A DNA stretch of 14,284 bases from an uncultured Bacilli bacterium (GCA_947624315.1 CANQJU010000010.1:1-14284); one strand, 5' to 3'; counted from the first letter of the stretch, positions 7,417 to 14,004 are shown. Program-made: numbers and translations. Notes: generated by a model not told the origin, from the letters alone.

Positions 7417-7962
7417 ATGCCAAAAGATGTAAAAGAAAAAGAAACTAAAAAACAAGTTAAAAAAGAGACTGTTCCTGCTGCTGAAAAAGAATTTGAAGAA
7501 CGTGTCGTAAGTATCAACCATATTACTAAGGTTGTTAAAGGTGGTAGAAGATATCGTTTTAGCGCATTAGTAGTTGTTGGTGATAAAAAAGGACGTGTTG
7601 GTTTAGGAACTGGTAAAGCTATAGAAGTTCCTGATGCTATCAAAAAAGCAGTTGAGGATGCTAAAAAGAATTTAGTAAATGTTCCAATTGTTAATACAAC
7701 AATTCCTCATGAAATTACTGGTGTTTATGGTGCTGGTAGAGTATTACTAAAACCTGCTCCTGATGGAACTGGAGTAATCGCCGGAGGACCTGTTCGTGCG
7801 GTTGTTGAATTAGCTGGAATTCAAAATATCTTATCTAAATCATTAGGTTCAAGTACACCTATTAACATTGTTAGAGCAACAATGGAGGGCTTAAAGACTT
7901 TAAGAACTGCTGAAGAAGTTGCCGCAATCAGAGGTAAAAAACCTGAGGAAATATTGGGGTAG
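7417..7962 (+). CDS. rpsE: 30S ribosomal protein S5 with charged N-terminal extension
   Basis: Ribosomal protein S5 (uS5), at the mRNA entry side of the 30S subunit and important for decoding fidelity. It has 181 residues, about 15 more than Bacillus S5. The excess is a Lys/Glu-rich N-terminus at residues 1-25. The core begins near FEERVVSINHITKVVKGGRR, then the dsRNA-binding-like domain with VVGDKKGRVGLGTGKAIEVP, then the C-terminal domain with GTGVIAGGPVRAVVELAG and SKSLGSSTPINIVRAT. An AGGAGG element shared with the rplR stop precedes the ATG at normal spacing, so the extended start is well supported. Confidence 0.97.
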   Translation: MPKDVKEKETKKQVKKETVPAAEKEFEERVVSINHITKVVKGGRRYRFSALVVVGDKKGRVGLGTGKAIEVPDAIKKAVEDAKKNLVNVPIVNTTIPHEITGVYGAGRVLLKPAPDGTGVIAGGPVRAVVELAGIQNILSKSLGSSTPINIVRATMEGLKTLRTAEEVAAIRGKKPEEILG

Positions 7963-7969
7963 ATAAATT

Positions 7970-8152
7970 ATGGAAAAAGTAGTAAAAATTAAGTTAGTTA
8001 AAAGTGCTTGTGGCCGTAAGCCTAATCAAGCAAAAACATTAAAGGCTCTAGGTTTATCTAAAATTAATCAAATTGTAGAAAAACCAGATAATGAAGCAGT
8101 TCGCGGAATGATTGCAACAGTTAGTCATTTGGTTGAAGTACTTCAAGATTAG
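7970..8152 (+). CDS. rpmD: 50S ribosomal protein L30
   Basis: Ribosomal protein L30 (uL30), a small 50S protein of the prokaryotic-only length class. It has 60 residues, full length. Signatures are KIKLVKSACGRKPNQAKTLKALGL and KINQIVEKPDNEAVRGMIATVSHLVEV. The start has no AGGAGG: the only candidate is GGGGTAG overlapping the rpsE stop, 7 nt of spacer in all. Translation probably depends on ribosomes ending rpsE. This is the weakest ribosome binding site in the cluster together with that of rpmC. Confidence 0.96.
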   Translation: MEKVVKIKLVKSACGRKPNQAKTLKALGLSKINQIVEKPDNEAVRGMIATVSHLVEVLQD

Positions 8153-8161
8153 GAGGATAGC

Positions 8162-8599
8162 ATGAAATTACATGAATTAAAACCTGTTGAAGGTGCTAGA
8201 CATAGTAAAAAACGTGTTGGACGTGGTACAGGTAGCGGTACAGGTAAGACTAGTGGCCGTGGACATAAAGGTCAAAATGCCCGTAGTGGTGGTGGCGTTC
8301 GTCCAGCATTTGAAGGTGGTCAAACACCACTATTCAAACGTATTCCTAAACGTGGATTTACAAATATAAATCGTAAAGAATACGAAATAGTTAATATCGA
8401 AGCCTTGAATAGTTTTGATGAAGGAGCTAAAGTTACTCCTGAAAAACTAGTTAAAGCTGGTCTAGTAAAAGAGACAAAGAATGTTAAAGTTTTAGGAAAT
8501 GGAAAGTTAGAAAAAAATTTAACTGTCTGCGCACATAAATTTTCTAAATCAGCAGAAAAGAGCATTGTTGAAGCTGGTGGAAAAATCGAGGTGATCTAA
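8162..8599 (+). CDS. rplO: 50S ribosomal protein L15
   Basis: Ribosomal protein L15 (uL15), a late-assembly 50S protein with a long unfolded N-terminal arm threading through 23S rRNA. It has 145 residues, typical. It starts MKLHELKPVEGARHSKKRVG. The Gly/basic arm runs at about residues 20-60 (GRGTGSGTGKTSGRGHKGQ and RSGGGVRPAFEGGQTPL), followed by KRIPKRGFTN and a globular C-terminal domain. TAGGAGG, shared with the rpmD stop, is the binding site. The end of the gene holds GAGGTGATC, the binding site for secY, which begins one base after the TAA. Confidence 0.97.
   Translation: MKLHELKPVEGARHSKKRVGRGTGSGTGKTSGRGHKGQNARSGGGVRPAFEGGQTPLFKRIPKRGFTNINRKEYEIVNIEALNSFDEGAKVTPEKLVKAGLVKETKNVKVLGNGKLEKNLTVCAHKFSKSAEKSIVEAGGKIEVI
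8588..8596 (+). promoter_or_regulatory. Extended Shine-Dalgarno of secY inside rplO
   Basis: GAGGTGATC within the last codons of rplO is complementary to nine consecutive bases of the usual Bacillota 16S rRNA 3' end. It lies four bases before the secY ATG at 8601 and overlaps the end of the rplO coding frame. A similar AGGTGAT spans the secY stop and serves adk. The two non-ribosomal genes in a row therefore use the GGTGAT version rather than the AAAGGAGG version used by the ribosomal genes. Confidence 0.75.
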
Positions 8600-8600
8600 G

Positions 8601-9890
8601 ATGGCTATCAAAAATAAAAAAGTATGGATAGGTTTACTATTTACGGCTTTATTCTTACTTATTTATCGTCTTGGATATTTTATTCAAATACCTTTTGTTG
8701 ACATCGATGCTGTAAAAATTTTGTTTGGTGGTAGCCAATCATTATTTGGATTTTTAGATGTTTTCAGTGGGGGTGCTTTATCTAATTTCTCTATCGTGGC
8801 TTTGGGTGTTAGCCCATATATCACTTCATCAATCGTTGTCCAATTGTTACAAATGGATATCGTTCCTAAGTTAAAGGAATGGAGTGAAGAAGGAGCTACC
8901 GGACAAGAAAAATTAAATAACTTAACGAAATATTTATCGTTAGGATTGGCCTTTGTTCAAGCCTTAACAATTGTAATTGGTATAACTGTTAGTTACAATG
9001 GTGCCTTCTATACAGTTGGTACACCAACTCCAGTTACCGCAATCATTTATGTTTATCTAGCAATTGTTTTAACTGCTGGTACAGCATTTGTATTATGGAT
9101 TGCTGAAAAGATTACAATGCATGGTATAGGTAATGGTACATCAATGATTATCGTTGCTGGTATCATTTCAAGTTTCCCTGATATGTTTAGAGATTTAATC
9201 AATACATATATCGTTTCTGGCGGACAAAATGTTGGAAATATCTTTATTTTCTTCGGAGTTATTTTACTATTATTATTAATTATTGTTGGTATCGTATTTA
9301 TGGAAGGTTCTCAAAGAAAGATTCCAATTCAATATTCAAATCGTTCATCAGCAATATTAAGTGGTAAAACAGATTCAAATGTTCCAATTAAATTAAATTC
9401 AGCATCAGTTATCCCTGTTATCTTTGCATCAACTTTAATGAGTTTGCCACTAACAGTTGCTAACTTCTTAAAAGCTGGAAGTGCAAAAACATGGTTAACT
9501 AATATTTTCTCAACAAGTGAACCAATCGGATTTGTTATTTATATTGTTTTAATTGTATTATTTACATTCTTCTACTCATTCTTACAAATTAATCCTGAGA
9601 AGATGGCAGATAATTTACAAAAACAAAGTGCATATATTCCTGGTGTTAGACCTGGTGATCAAACAGCCAACTATATATCAAGAGTATTATTCAAAATCTC
9701 AATGCTTGGTTCTACATACTTAGTTATTGTTGCTATATTACCAATTATAATCACAAAGATATTTAACTTACCAAGTTCAGTTCAAATTGGTGGTACAAGT
9801 TTAATTATCGTTGTTGGTGTAGCAATTGAAACTGCTCAACAAATTAAGACTCAAGCCCAAGAAAAACAATACAGAGGCTTCATTGAGTAG
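8601..9890 (+). CDS. secY: Preprotein translocase subunit SecY
   Basis: SecY, the channel-forming subunit of the Sec translocon in the cytoplasmic membrane, working with SecE, SecG, SecA and the ribosome. It has 429 residues, as in Bacillus. Ten hydrophobic segments can be seen, at about residues 8-29, 64-85, 111-131, 146-167, 178-194, 212-234, 266-288, 309-329, 367-387 and 396-412. The plug region follows TM1 (FLDVFSGGALSNFSIVALG), and ALGVSPYITSSIVVQLL is the classical SecY signature. Cytosolic loops with KIPIQYSNRS and the region around Arg350 (YIPGVRPGDQT) fit the ribosome and SecA contact sites. Placement after rplO is the conserved arrangement. Confidence 0.98.
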   Translation: MAIKNKKVWIGLLFTALFLLIYRLGYFIQIPFVDIDAVKILFGGSQSLFGFLDVFSGGALSNFSIVALGVSPYITSSIVVQLLQMDIVPKLKEWSEEGATGQEKLNNLTKYLSLGLAFVQALTIVIGITVSYNGAFYTVGTPTPVTAIIYVYLAIVLTAGTAFVLWIAEKITMHGIGNGTSMIIVAGIISSFPDMFRDLINTYIVSGGQNVGNIFIFFGVILLLLLIIVGIVFMEGSQRKIPIQYSNRSSAILSGKTDSNVPIKLNSASVIPVIFASTLMSLPLTVANFLKAGSAKTWLTNIFSTSEPIGFVIYIVLIVLFTFFYSFLQINPEKMADNLQKQSAYIPGVRPGDQTANYISRVLFKISMLGSTYLVIVAILPIIITKIFNLPSSVQIGGTSLIIVVGVAIETAQQIKTQAQEKQYRGFIE

Positions 9891-9898
9891 GTGATTGA

Positions 9899-10552
9899 AT
9901 GAAAAATTTATTAATTATGGGAGCTCCAGGAGCTGGTAAAGGCACTCAAGCTTCATTAATAAAAAATGAATATCAAATAGCTCATATTTCAACAGGTGAT
10001 ATGTTTAGAGAAGCAATGTCTAATCAAACACCTGTTGGGTTAGAAGCTAAGAAATATATTGATAATGGATTGTTAGTTCCTGATACGATTACTGTTAAGT
10101 TAGTTGAAGAAAGACTTCAAAAGGATGATTGTAAAAACGGATTTCTTTTAGATGGTTTTCCAAGAAACATTTCTCAAGCAGAAGCTTTAGATAAAATGCT
10201 TGCTAGTAGTGGTATTAAACTAAGTGGTGTTATTAATATTCAAACTGATGATTTAGTACTAATTGATAGAATCGTTGGACGTCGTACTTGTCCTGTTTGT
10301 AAAGAAGGATATCATATCACATCTAAGAAACCAAAAGTTGAAAATGTATGTGATAAGTGCGGAGCTACATTAGTTCAAAGAGCTGATGATAATGTTGAAA
10401 CAGTTAGTAATAGATTGAAAGTATATCATGAACAAACTGCTCCTGTTTTAGATTATTATAAAAAACAAGGATTAGTAATTGATGTTGATGGTATGCAAGA
10501 CATCAATGATGTTTTTAAAGAAATTACAAAAAAGCTAGGAGACAATAAATGA
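9899..10552 (+). CDS. adk: Adenylate kinase, zinc-binding long form
   Basis: Cytosolic adenylate kinase, catalysing ATP + AMP = 2 ADP. It has 217 residues, the long bacterial variant. The P-loop GAPGAGKGT is at residues 8-16, the AMP-site stretch STGDMFREA at 31-39, and DGFPR at 85-89. The LID domain has four cysteines, Cys131-x2-Cys134 and Cys151-x2-Cys154, the structural zinc site found in Gram-positive enzymes. The ATG follows AGGTGAT overlapping the secY stop. The gene ends in TGA overlapping the map start (ATGA), so adk and map are probably coupled. Use of TGA as stop here argues against a UGA-Trp code. Confidence 0.98.
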   Translation: MKNLLIMGAPGAGKGTQASLIKNEYQIAHISTGDMFREAMSNQTPVGLEAKKYIDNGLLVPDTITVKLVEERLQKDDCKNGFLLDGFPRNISQAEALDKMLASSGIKLSGVINIQTDDLVLIDRIVGRRTCPVCKEGYHITSKKPKVENVCDKCGATLVQRADDNVETVSNRLKVYHEQTAPVLDYYKKQGLVIDVDGMQDINDVFKEITKKLGDNK

Positions 10553-11322
10553 TTACAATCAAAAGTAGTCGTGAAATTGCTTTAATGGTTGAAGCGGGAA
10601 GAATTGTAGCCTTAGCTCATAAAGCCATAAAAGAAGCGATTGCTCCAGGCATGTCTACAGCAGAATTAGATAAGATTGCTGAAGATGTTATAAGGAGCCA
10701 TGGAGCAACACCATCTTTTAAAGGCTATAATGGATTTCCGGGAACTATTTGTGCATCAATAAATAATGTCGTAATCCATGGAATTCCTAGTGAAAAAATA
10801 AAAATTAAAAATGGTGATATAATCTCTGTTGATATAGGGGCTTGCTATAAAGGTTATCATGGTGATAGTGCATGGACTTACCCTGTAGGTGAGATTAGCG
10901 AAAGTAGGAAAAGATTGCTTAAAATTACTGAGGAATCTTTATTCAAAGGATTGGAATTTGCTAAGCCACATAATCGCTTATCAGATATCTCACATGCTGT
11001 TGAAGAGTATGTAGTTAAGAATGGTTATAGTGTTGTTAAAGATTTTACTGGACATGGTGTTGGCAGTGCATTACATGAAGATCCAATGATACCTAATTAT
11101 GGCGAAGCTGGTCATGGGCCAGTATTAAGACCTGGTATGACATTAGCTATCGAACCGATGGTTAATGGAGGAAAATCATCAGTTAGAATTTTAGCTGATG
11201 GTTGGACAACAGTAACATCTGATAAAAGTGATAGCGCTCATTTTGAGCATTCAATTGTCATTACTGAAGATGGATACAAGATATTGACAACTGAAGGAGG
11301 AAATGCCGATGTCAAAGAGTGA
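10549..11322 (+). CDS. map: Methionine aminopeptidase, type I
   Basis: Type I methionine aminopeptidase, the dimetal hydrolase that removes initiator Met from nascent proteins after deformylation. It has 257 residues; the family usually has about 250. The five metal ligands are all present: Asp95 (SVDIGA), Asp106 (YHGDSAW), His169 (TGHGVG), Glu202 (IEPM) and Glu233 (FEHS). The substrate-contact histidines are His77 (NNVVIHGIP) and His176. There is no N-terminal zinc-finger extension. It overlaps adk by 4 nt and infA by 14 nt. In Bacillus subtilis a small KOW-domain gene lies between map and infA; here the overlap leaves no room for it. Confidence 0.97.
   Translation: MITIKSSREIALMVEAGRIVALAHKAIKEAIAPGMSTAELDKIAEDVIRSHGATPSFKGYNGFPGTICASINNVVIHGIPSEKIKIKNGDIISVDIGACYKGYHGDSAWTYPVGEISESRKRLLKITEESLFKGLEFAKPHNRLSDISHAVEEYVVKNGYSVVKDFTGHGVGSALHEDPMIPNYGEAGHGPVLRPGMTLAIEPMVNGGKSSVRILADGWTTVTSDKSDSAHFEHSIVITEDGYKILTTEGGNADVKE
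11294..11300 (+). promoter_or_regulatory. Ribosome binding site that decides the infA start
   Basis: AAGGAGG inside the end of map. Two in-frame ATGs follow. The one at 11303 is only two bases away, too close for initiation. The one at 11309 is eight bases away, which is optimal, and yields the family-typical N-terminus. The site therefore sets the infA start at 11309. Confidence 0.85.
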
Positions 11323-11527
11323 TGTTATAGTTCTTAAGGGGACAGTTACTGATGCTTTACCAAATTCAATTTTTAAAGTGACTTTGGATAATGGACATCA
11401 AATTATAGCCCACGTTTCTGGTAAAATCCGTATGAATTTCATATACATTTTACCAGGTGATAAAGTAACTGTTGAATTATCACCATATGACTTAACACGT
11501 GGCCGAATTACTTATCGTGATAAGTAA
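11309..11527 (+). CDS. infA: Translation initiation factor IF-1
   Basis: Initiation factor IF-1, an OB-fold protein that occupies the A site of the 30S subunit during initiation and works with IF-2 and IF-3. From the ATG at 11309 it has 72 residues, the usual length, beginning MSKSDVIVLKGTV. An ATG two codons upstream is ruled out by its spacing from the ribosome binding site. The conserved core ALPNSIFKVTLDNG, AHVSGKIRMNFI and LPGDKVTVELSPYDLTRGRI is intact. The start lies within map in another frame (14-nt overlap). A 45-nt spacer with a possible hairpin separates it from rpmJ. Confidence 0.97.
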   Translation: MSKSDVIVLKGTVTDALPNSIFKVTLDNGHQIIAHVSGKIRMNFIYILPGDKVTVELSPYDLTRGRITYRDK

Positions 11528-11539
11528 TTATTTCACACT

Positions 11540-11560
11540 AGTCTTTTAAAGACTTAAAAG
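11540..11560 (+). promoter_or_regulatory. Alternative hairpins ahead of the rpmJ ribosome binding site
   Basis: The infA-rpmJ spacer contains two overlapping inverted repeats. One pairs AGTCT (11540-11544) with AGACT (11550-11554). The other pairs CTTTTAA (11543-11549) with TTAAAAG (11554-11560) around the loop AGAC. They share bases and cannot form together. The second one takes in the first bases of the Shine-Dalgarno sequence AAAAGGAGG. No T-run follows, so this is not a terminator. Both stems are AT-rich and probably weak. A role in tuning rpmJ translation is inference only. Confidence 0.35.
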
Positions 11561-11572
11561 GAGGATTAAAAA

Positions 11573-11686
11573 ATGAAGGTTAGACCATCAGTAAAACCAA
11601 TGTGTGATCAATGTAAAGTAATAAAACGTAACGGAAAAGTTATGATTATTTGTAGTAATCCAAAACATAAACAAAGACAAGGATAA
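11573..11686 (+). CDS. rpmJ: 50S ribosomal protein L36, zinc-binding form
   Basis: Ribosomal protein L36 (bL36), the smallest 50S protein, stabilising 23S rRNA near the factor-binding region. It has 37 residues, exactly the family length: it starts MKVRPSVKPMCDQCKVIKR and ends NPKHKQRQG. The zinc ligands Cys11, Cys14, Cys27 and His32 are all present, so this is the zinc-binding C+ form. A strong AAAAGGAGG lies upstream at normal spacing. Its place between infA and rpsM is the standard Bacillota order. Confidence 0.97.
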   Translation: MKVRPSVKPMCDQCKVIKRNGKVMIICSNPKHKQRQG

Positions 11687-11705
11687 TATAGGAGGTGCAA
11701 AGTAA

Positions 11706-12071
11706 ATGGCACGTATTAGTGGTGTTGATATTCCACGTGACAAGAGAGTAGTTATCTCATTAACATATATCTATGGAATTGGAAAACCAACAGCAATCGA
11801 AATTTTAAAAAAAGCAGGCGTAAGTGAAGACAAGCGCGTAAAGGATTTAAGTGAAGAAGAAATGGCAGCTATCAGACGTGAAGTTGCTGTATATAAGGTA
11901 GAAGGTGATCTTCGTCGTGAAGTTGCCTTAAATATTAAAAGATTAATGGAAATTGGATGCTACAGAGGCATTCGTCATCGTAAAGGTCTTCCAGTAAGAG
12001 GACAAAACACAAGATGTAATGCTCGTACTCGTAAAGGTAAAGTTAAGACTGTAGCAAACAAGAAGAAGTAA
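11706..12071 (+). CDS. rpsM: 30S ribosomal protein S13
   Basis: Ribosomal protein S13 (uS13), in the head of the 30S subunit, contacting P-site tRNA and forming bridges to the 50S subunit. It has 121 residues, normal. Signatures are MARISGVDIPRDKRV, LTYIYGIGKPTAIEILKKAG with the helix-two-turn-helix, then EGDLRREVALNIKRLMEIG, CYRGIRHRKGLPVRGQ and the basic C-terminal tail that reaches tRNA. In the tail the sequence NTRCNARTRKG replaces the more common (R)TKTNARTRKG, adding a cysteine. AGGAGG precedes the ATG. Gap to rpsK 18 nt. Confidence 0.98.
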   Translation: MARISGVDIPRDKRVVISLTYIYGIGKPTAIEILKKAGVSEDKRVKDLSEEEMAAIRREVAVYKVEGDLRREVALNIKRLMEIGCYRGIRHRKGLPVRGQNTRCNARTRKGKVKTVANKKK

Positions 12072-12089
12072 TAAAAGGAGGACGAAAAT

Positions 12090-12473
12090 ATGGCTCGTAA
12101 AGTTCGTAAACGTAAAGTCAAGAAGAATATACCGAATGGAGTCGCACACATTCATTCTACTTTTAATAATACAATTGTTACTATCACAGATACTGATGGA
12201 AACGCCATTGCTTGGAGCAGTGCCGGAGCATTAGGATTCAAAGGTAGTAAAAAATCAACACCGTTTGCTGCATCTATGGCTTCTGAAGCGTGTGCAAAAG
12301 CAGCACTTGATAGCGGTATGATCAAAGTTGAAGTTTCTGTTAAAGGACCAGGTCCTGGACGTGAATCAGCAATTCGTTCATTACAAGTTGCAGGACTTGA
12401 AATTACATCAATTAAAGATGTAACACCTGTACCACATAATGGCTGTCGTCCACCAAAACGACCTAGAGGATAA
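12090..12473 (+). CDS. rpsK: 30S ribosomal protein S11
   Basis: Ribosomal protein S11 (uS11), on the platform of the 30S subunit near the mRNA exit and the 16S rRNA 3' end. It has 127 residues, typical. The N-terminus is strongly basic (MARKVRKRKVKKNIPNG). The core has HIHSTFNNTIVTITDTDGN, WSSAGALGFKGSKKSTPFA and the signature VKGPGPGRESAIRSL. The C-terminus PVPHNGCRPPKRPRG is nearly invariant. An AAAAGGAGG precedes the ATG. A 42-nt spacer with its own AGGAGG leads to rpoA. Confidence 0.98.
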   Translation: MARKVRKRKVKKNIPNGVAHIHSTFNNTIVTITDTDGNAIAWSSAGALGFKGSKKSTPFAASMASEACAKAALDSGMIKVEVSVKGPGPGRESAIRSLQVAGLEITSIKDVTPVPHNGCRPPKRPRG

Positions 12474-12515
12474 AATTATAAAACGATTAATAAATATATC
12501 TGAAGGAGGATACGA

Positions 12516-13580
12516 ATGAGAAGATTCGAATTTATTAAACCTCAAGTTATTATTGAAGAAAAAAAGGACAATTATGGTAAATTTATTATCACTCCATTAG
12601 AGAGAGGATATGGAATTACTCTAGGTAATGCCTTACGTCGTGTACTACTTTCATCAATGCCTGGTATTGCTATTGTGGCAATGGAAATTGAAGGAGTATC
12701 TCATGAATTTATGGCATTAGAAGGTGTCTATGAAGATGTAACGGAAATTATACTTAACTTAAAAAATATTGTCTTTTCAGTTGATGAAAAAACATTGTTT
12801 AAACCTATGCCAACTGATACAAATGATTTATATGAATTTTCTCTTGATAAATCAGGAGAAGGTCCAGTTTATGCTAAAGACTTAAAAGGACCACTTGATG
12901 TTGACATAGTTAATGGAGAGCAAATAATTGCTAATCTAAGTGAAAACGGAAGCATTCATGCTAAGTTCTATGCTCGTAGAGGAATTGGTTATGTTAGTGC
13001 TGATGAAAACAAAATATTCTGTAAAACAGCAGCTGGTAATGTAATTACAAGAATTCCAATTGATGCAATTTATACTCCAGTTACAAAAGTTAGATATGAT
13101 GTTGAAAAGACAAGAGTTGATGAAAATGTTGATTTTGATAAATTAACATTGGAAGTATGGACAAATGATTCAATTAGACCTGAAGATGCTGTTTCACTTG
13201 CCTCAAAATTCTTAATTGAGCATTTCGAAGTAGTATCTAAGTTAAATGAAATGATTGTTCAAGAAAACTATATGTATGAACGTGAAGAAAAAGTTACTAA
13301 TAAGAAGTTAGATAAGAAGATTGAAGAACTTGATTTATCAGTTCGTTCTTACAATTGTTTGAAACGTGCAGGTATCAACACTGTTGGTGATTTAACTCAA
13401 AAGAACGAAGAAGAAATGATGAGAGTTCGTAATTTAGGTCGTAAATCATTAAAAGAAGTTGTTCAAAAACTTCGTGAAATCGGCTTAGATCTTCGTCGTT
13501 CATATGATGCTGATTCAAGTTATTCAGACATAGATGAAAATGAAGAAGATGATGATTTCGATTCATCTGATGAAATCTAA
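12516..13580 (+). CDS. rpoA: DNA-directed RNA polymerase subunit alpha with acidic C-terminal tail
   Basis: RNA polymerase alpha subunit, whose N-terminal domain dimerises to scaffold beta and beta', and whose C-terminal domain binds UP elements and activators. The N-terminal domain is at about residues 1-240 (PLERGYGITLGNALRRVLLSSMPG, then GVYEDVTEIILNLK and PIDAIYTPVTKVRY). A linker follows, then the C-terminal domain at about 265-328 with LSVRSYNCLKRAGINTV and RNLGRKSLKEV. Arg277, Asn280 and the GRKS stretch at 308-311 correspond to DNA-contact positions of E. coli alpha, so the domain looks functional. Total length is 354 against 314 in Bacillus subtilis. The excess includes an acidic tail at 331-354 (13 Asp/Glu of 24) and an insertion near residues 93-113. 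Confidence 0.97.
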   Translation: MRRFEFIKPQVIIEEKKDNYGKFIITPLERGYGITLGNALRRVLLSSMPGIAIVAMEIEGVSHEFMALEGVYEDVTEIILNLKNIVFSVDEKTLFKPMPTDTNDLYEFSLDKSGEGPVYAKDLKGPLDVDIVNGEQIIANLSENGSIHAKFYARRGIGYVSADENKIFCKTAAGNVITRIPIDAIYTPVTKVRYDVEKTRVDENVDFDKLTLEVWTNDSIRPEDAVSLASKFLIEHFEVVSKLNEMIVQENYMYEREEKVTNKKLDKKIEELDLSVRSYNCLKRAGINTVGDLTQKNEEEMMRVRNLGRKSLKEVVQKLREIGLDLRRSYDADSSYSDIDENEEDDDFDSSDEI

Positions 13581-13600
13581 AAATCCAAGGAGGACAAAAT

Positions 13601-13966
13601 ATGTCATTAGGCTATCGTAAATTAGGTCGTGACTCAGCTAAAAGAAAAGCTCTTTTAAGAGACTTAGTTACTGACCTTATTATTAATGAACGTATTGAAA
13701 CTACTTTGTTCAAAGCTAAAGAATTACAAAGATTAGCTGACAAGATGGTTACATTAGGTAAAGCTGATACTTTAGCTAGTCGTCGTCAAGCTGCTGAATT
13801 AATTCGTTTTGAAAAGACTGAAGAAGGACAATACGCAATTCAAAAATTATTTTCTGAAATAGCTCCTAAGTTCAAAGAAAGAAATGGCGGATATACAAGA
13901 GTATTAAAAACTGGTCCACGTCGTGGAGATGCTGCACCAATGGCCATTATTGAATTTGTGGAATAA
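13601..13966 (+). CDS. rplQ: 50S ribosomal protein L17
   Basis: Ribosomal protein L17 (bL17), a bacteria-specific 50S protein near the tunnel exit. It has 121 residues, normal for Bacillota. Signatures are YRKLGRDSAKRKALLRDL, LIINERIETTLFKAKELQRLA and the end GGYTRVLKTGPRRGDAAPMA followed by IIEFVE. AAGGAGG lies ahead of the ATG, 20 nt after rpoA. It is the last gene of the cluster: an intrinsic terminator begins about 10 nt after its TAA. Confidence 0.98.
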   Translation: MSLGYRKLGRDSAKRKALLRDLVTDLIINERIETTLFKAKELQRLADKMVTLGKADTLASRRQAAELIRFEKTEEGQYAIQKLFSEIAPKFKERNGGYTRVLKTGPRRGDAAPMAIIEFVE

Positions 13967-13977
13967 AATACAAAAAT

Positions 13978-14004
13978 AAGCTCTTCAATTGAAGGGCTTT
14001 TTTT
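13978..14004 (+). terminator. Intrinsic terminator ending the ribosomal cluster
   Basis: A stem of AAGCTCTTC with GAAGGGCTT around an AATT loop (nine pairs, one of them G-T) runs straight into seven T residues ending at 14004. It begins 11 nt after the rplQ stop and is the only clear Rho-independent terminator in the window. An A-rich run upstream of the stem could give weak termination from the other strand too, but no gene there needs it. Confidence 0.92.

Noticed and set aside
8222..8250. Short GGTACAGGTA-like repeat in rplO
   Set aside because: It encodes the GTGSGTGKTSG glycine arm expected in L15, not an independent repeat.
11303..11308. Upstream ATG for infA
   Set aside because: Only two bases after the AAGGAGG; the next in-frame ATG at 11309 is eight bases away and gives the normal 72-residue IF-1.
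12474..12515. Possible internal promoter in the AT-rich spacer before rpoA
   Set aside because: TATAAA at 12478 has no -35-like hexamer at 15-19 bp upstream, which lies in the conserved end of rpsK. The spacer carries only a ribosome binding site that I can support.
598..13566. Open frames on the minus strand and in other frames within the ribosomal genes
   Set aside because: All lie opposite or inside well-recognised genes, have low-complexity compositions typical of shadow frames and no ribosome binding sites.
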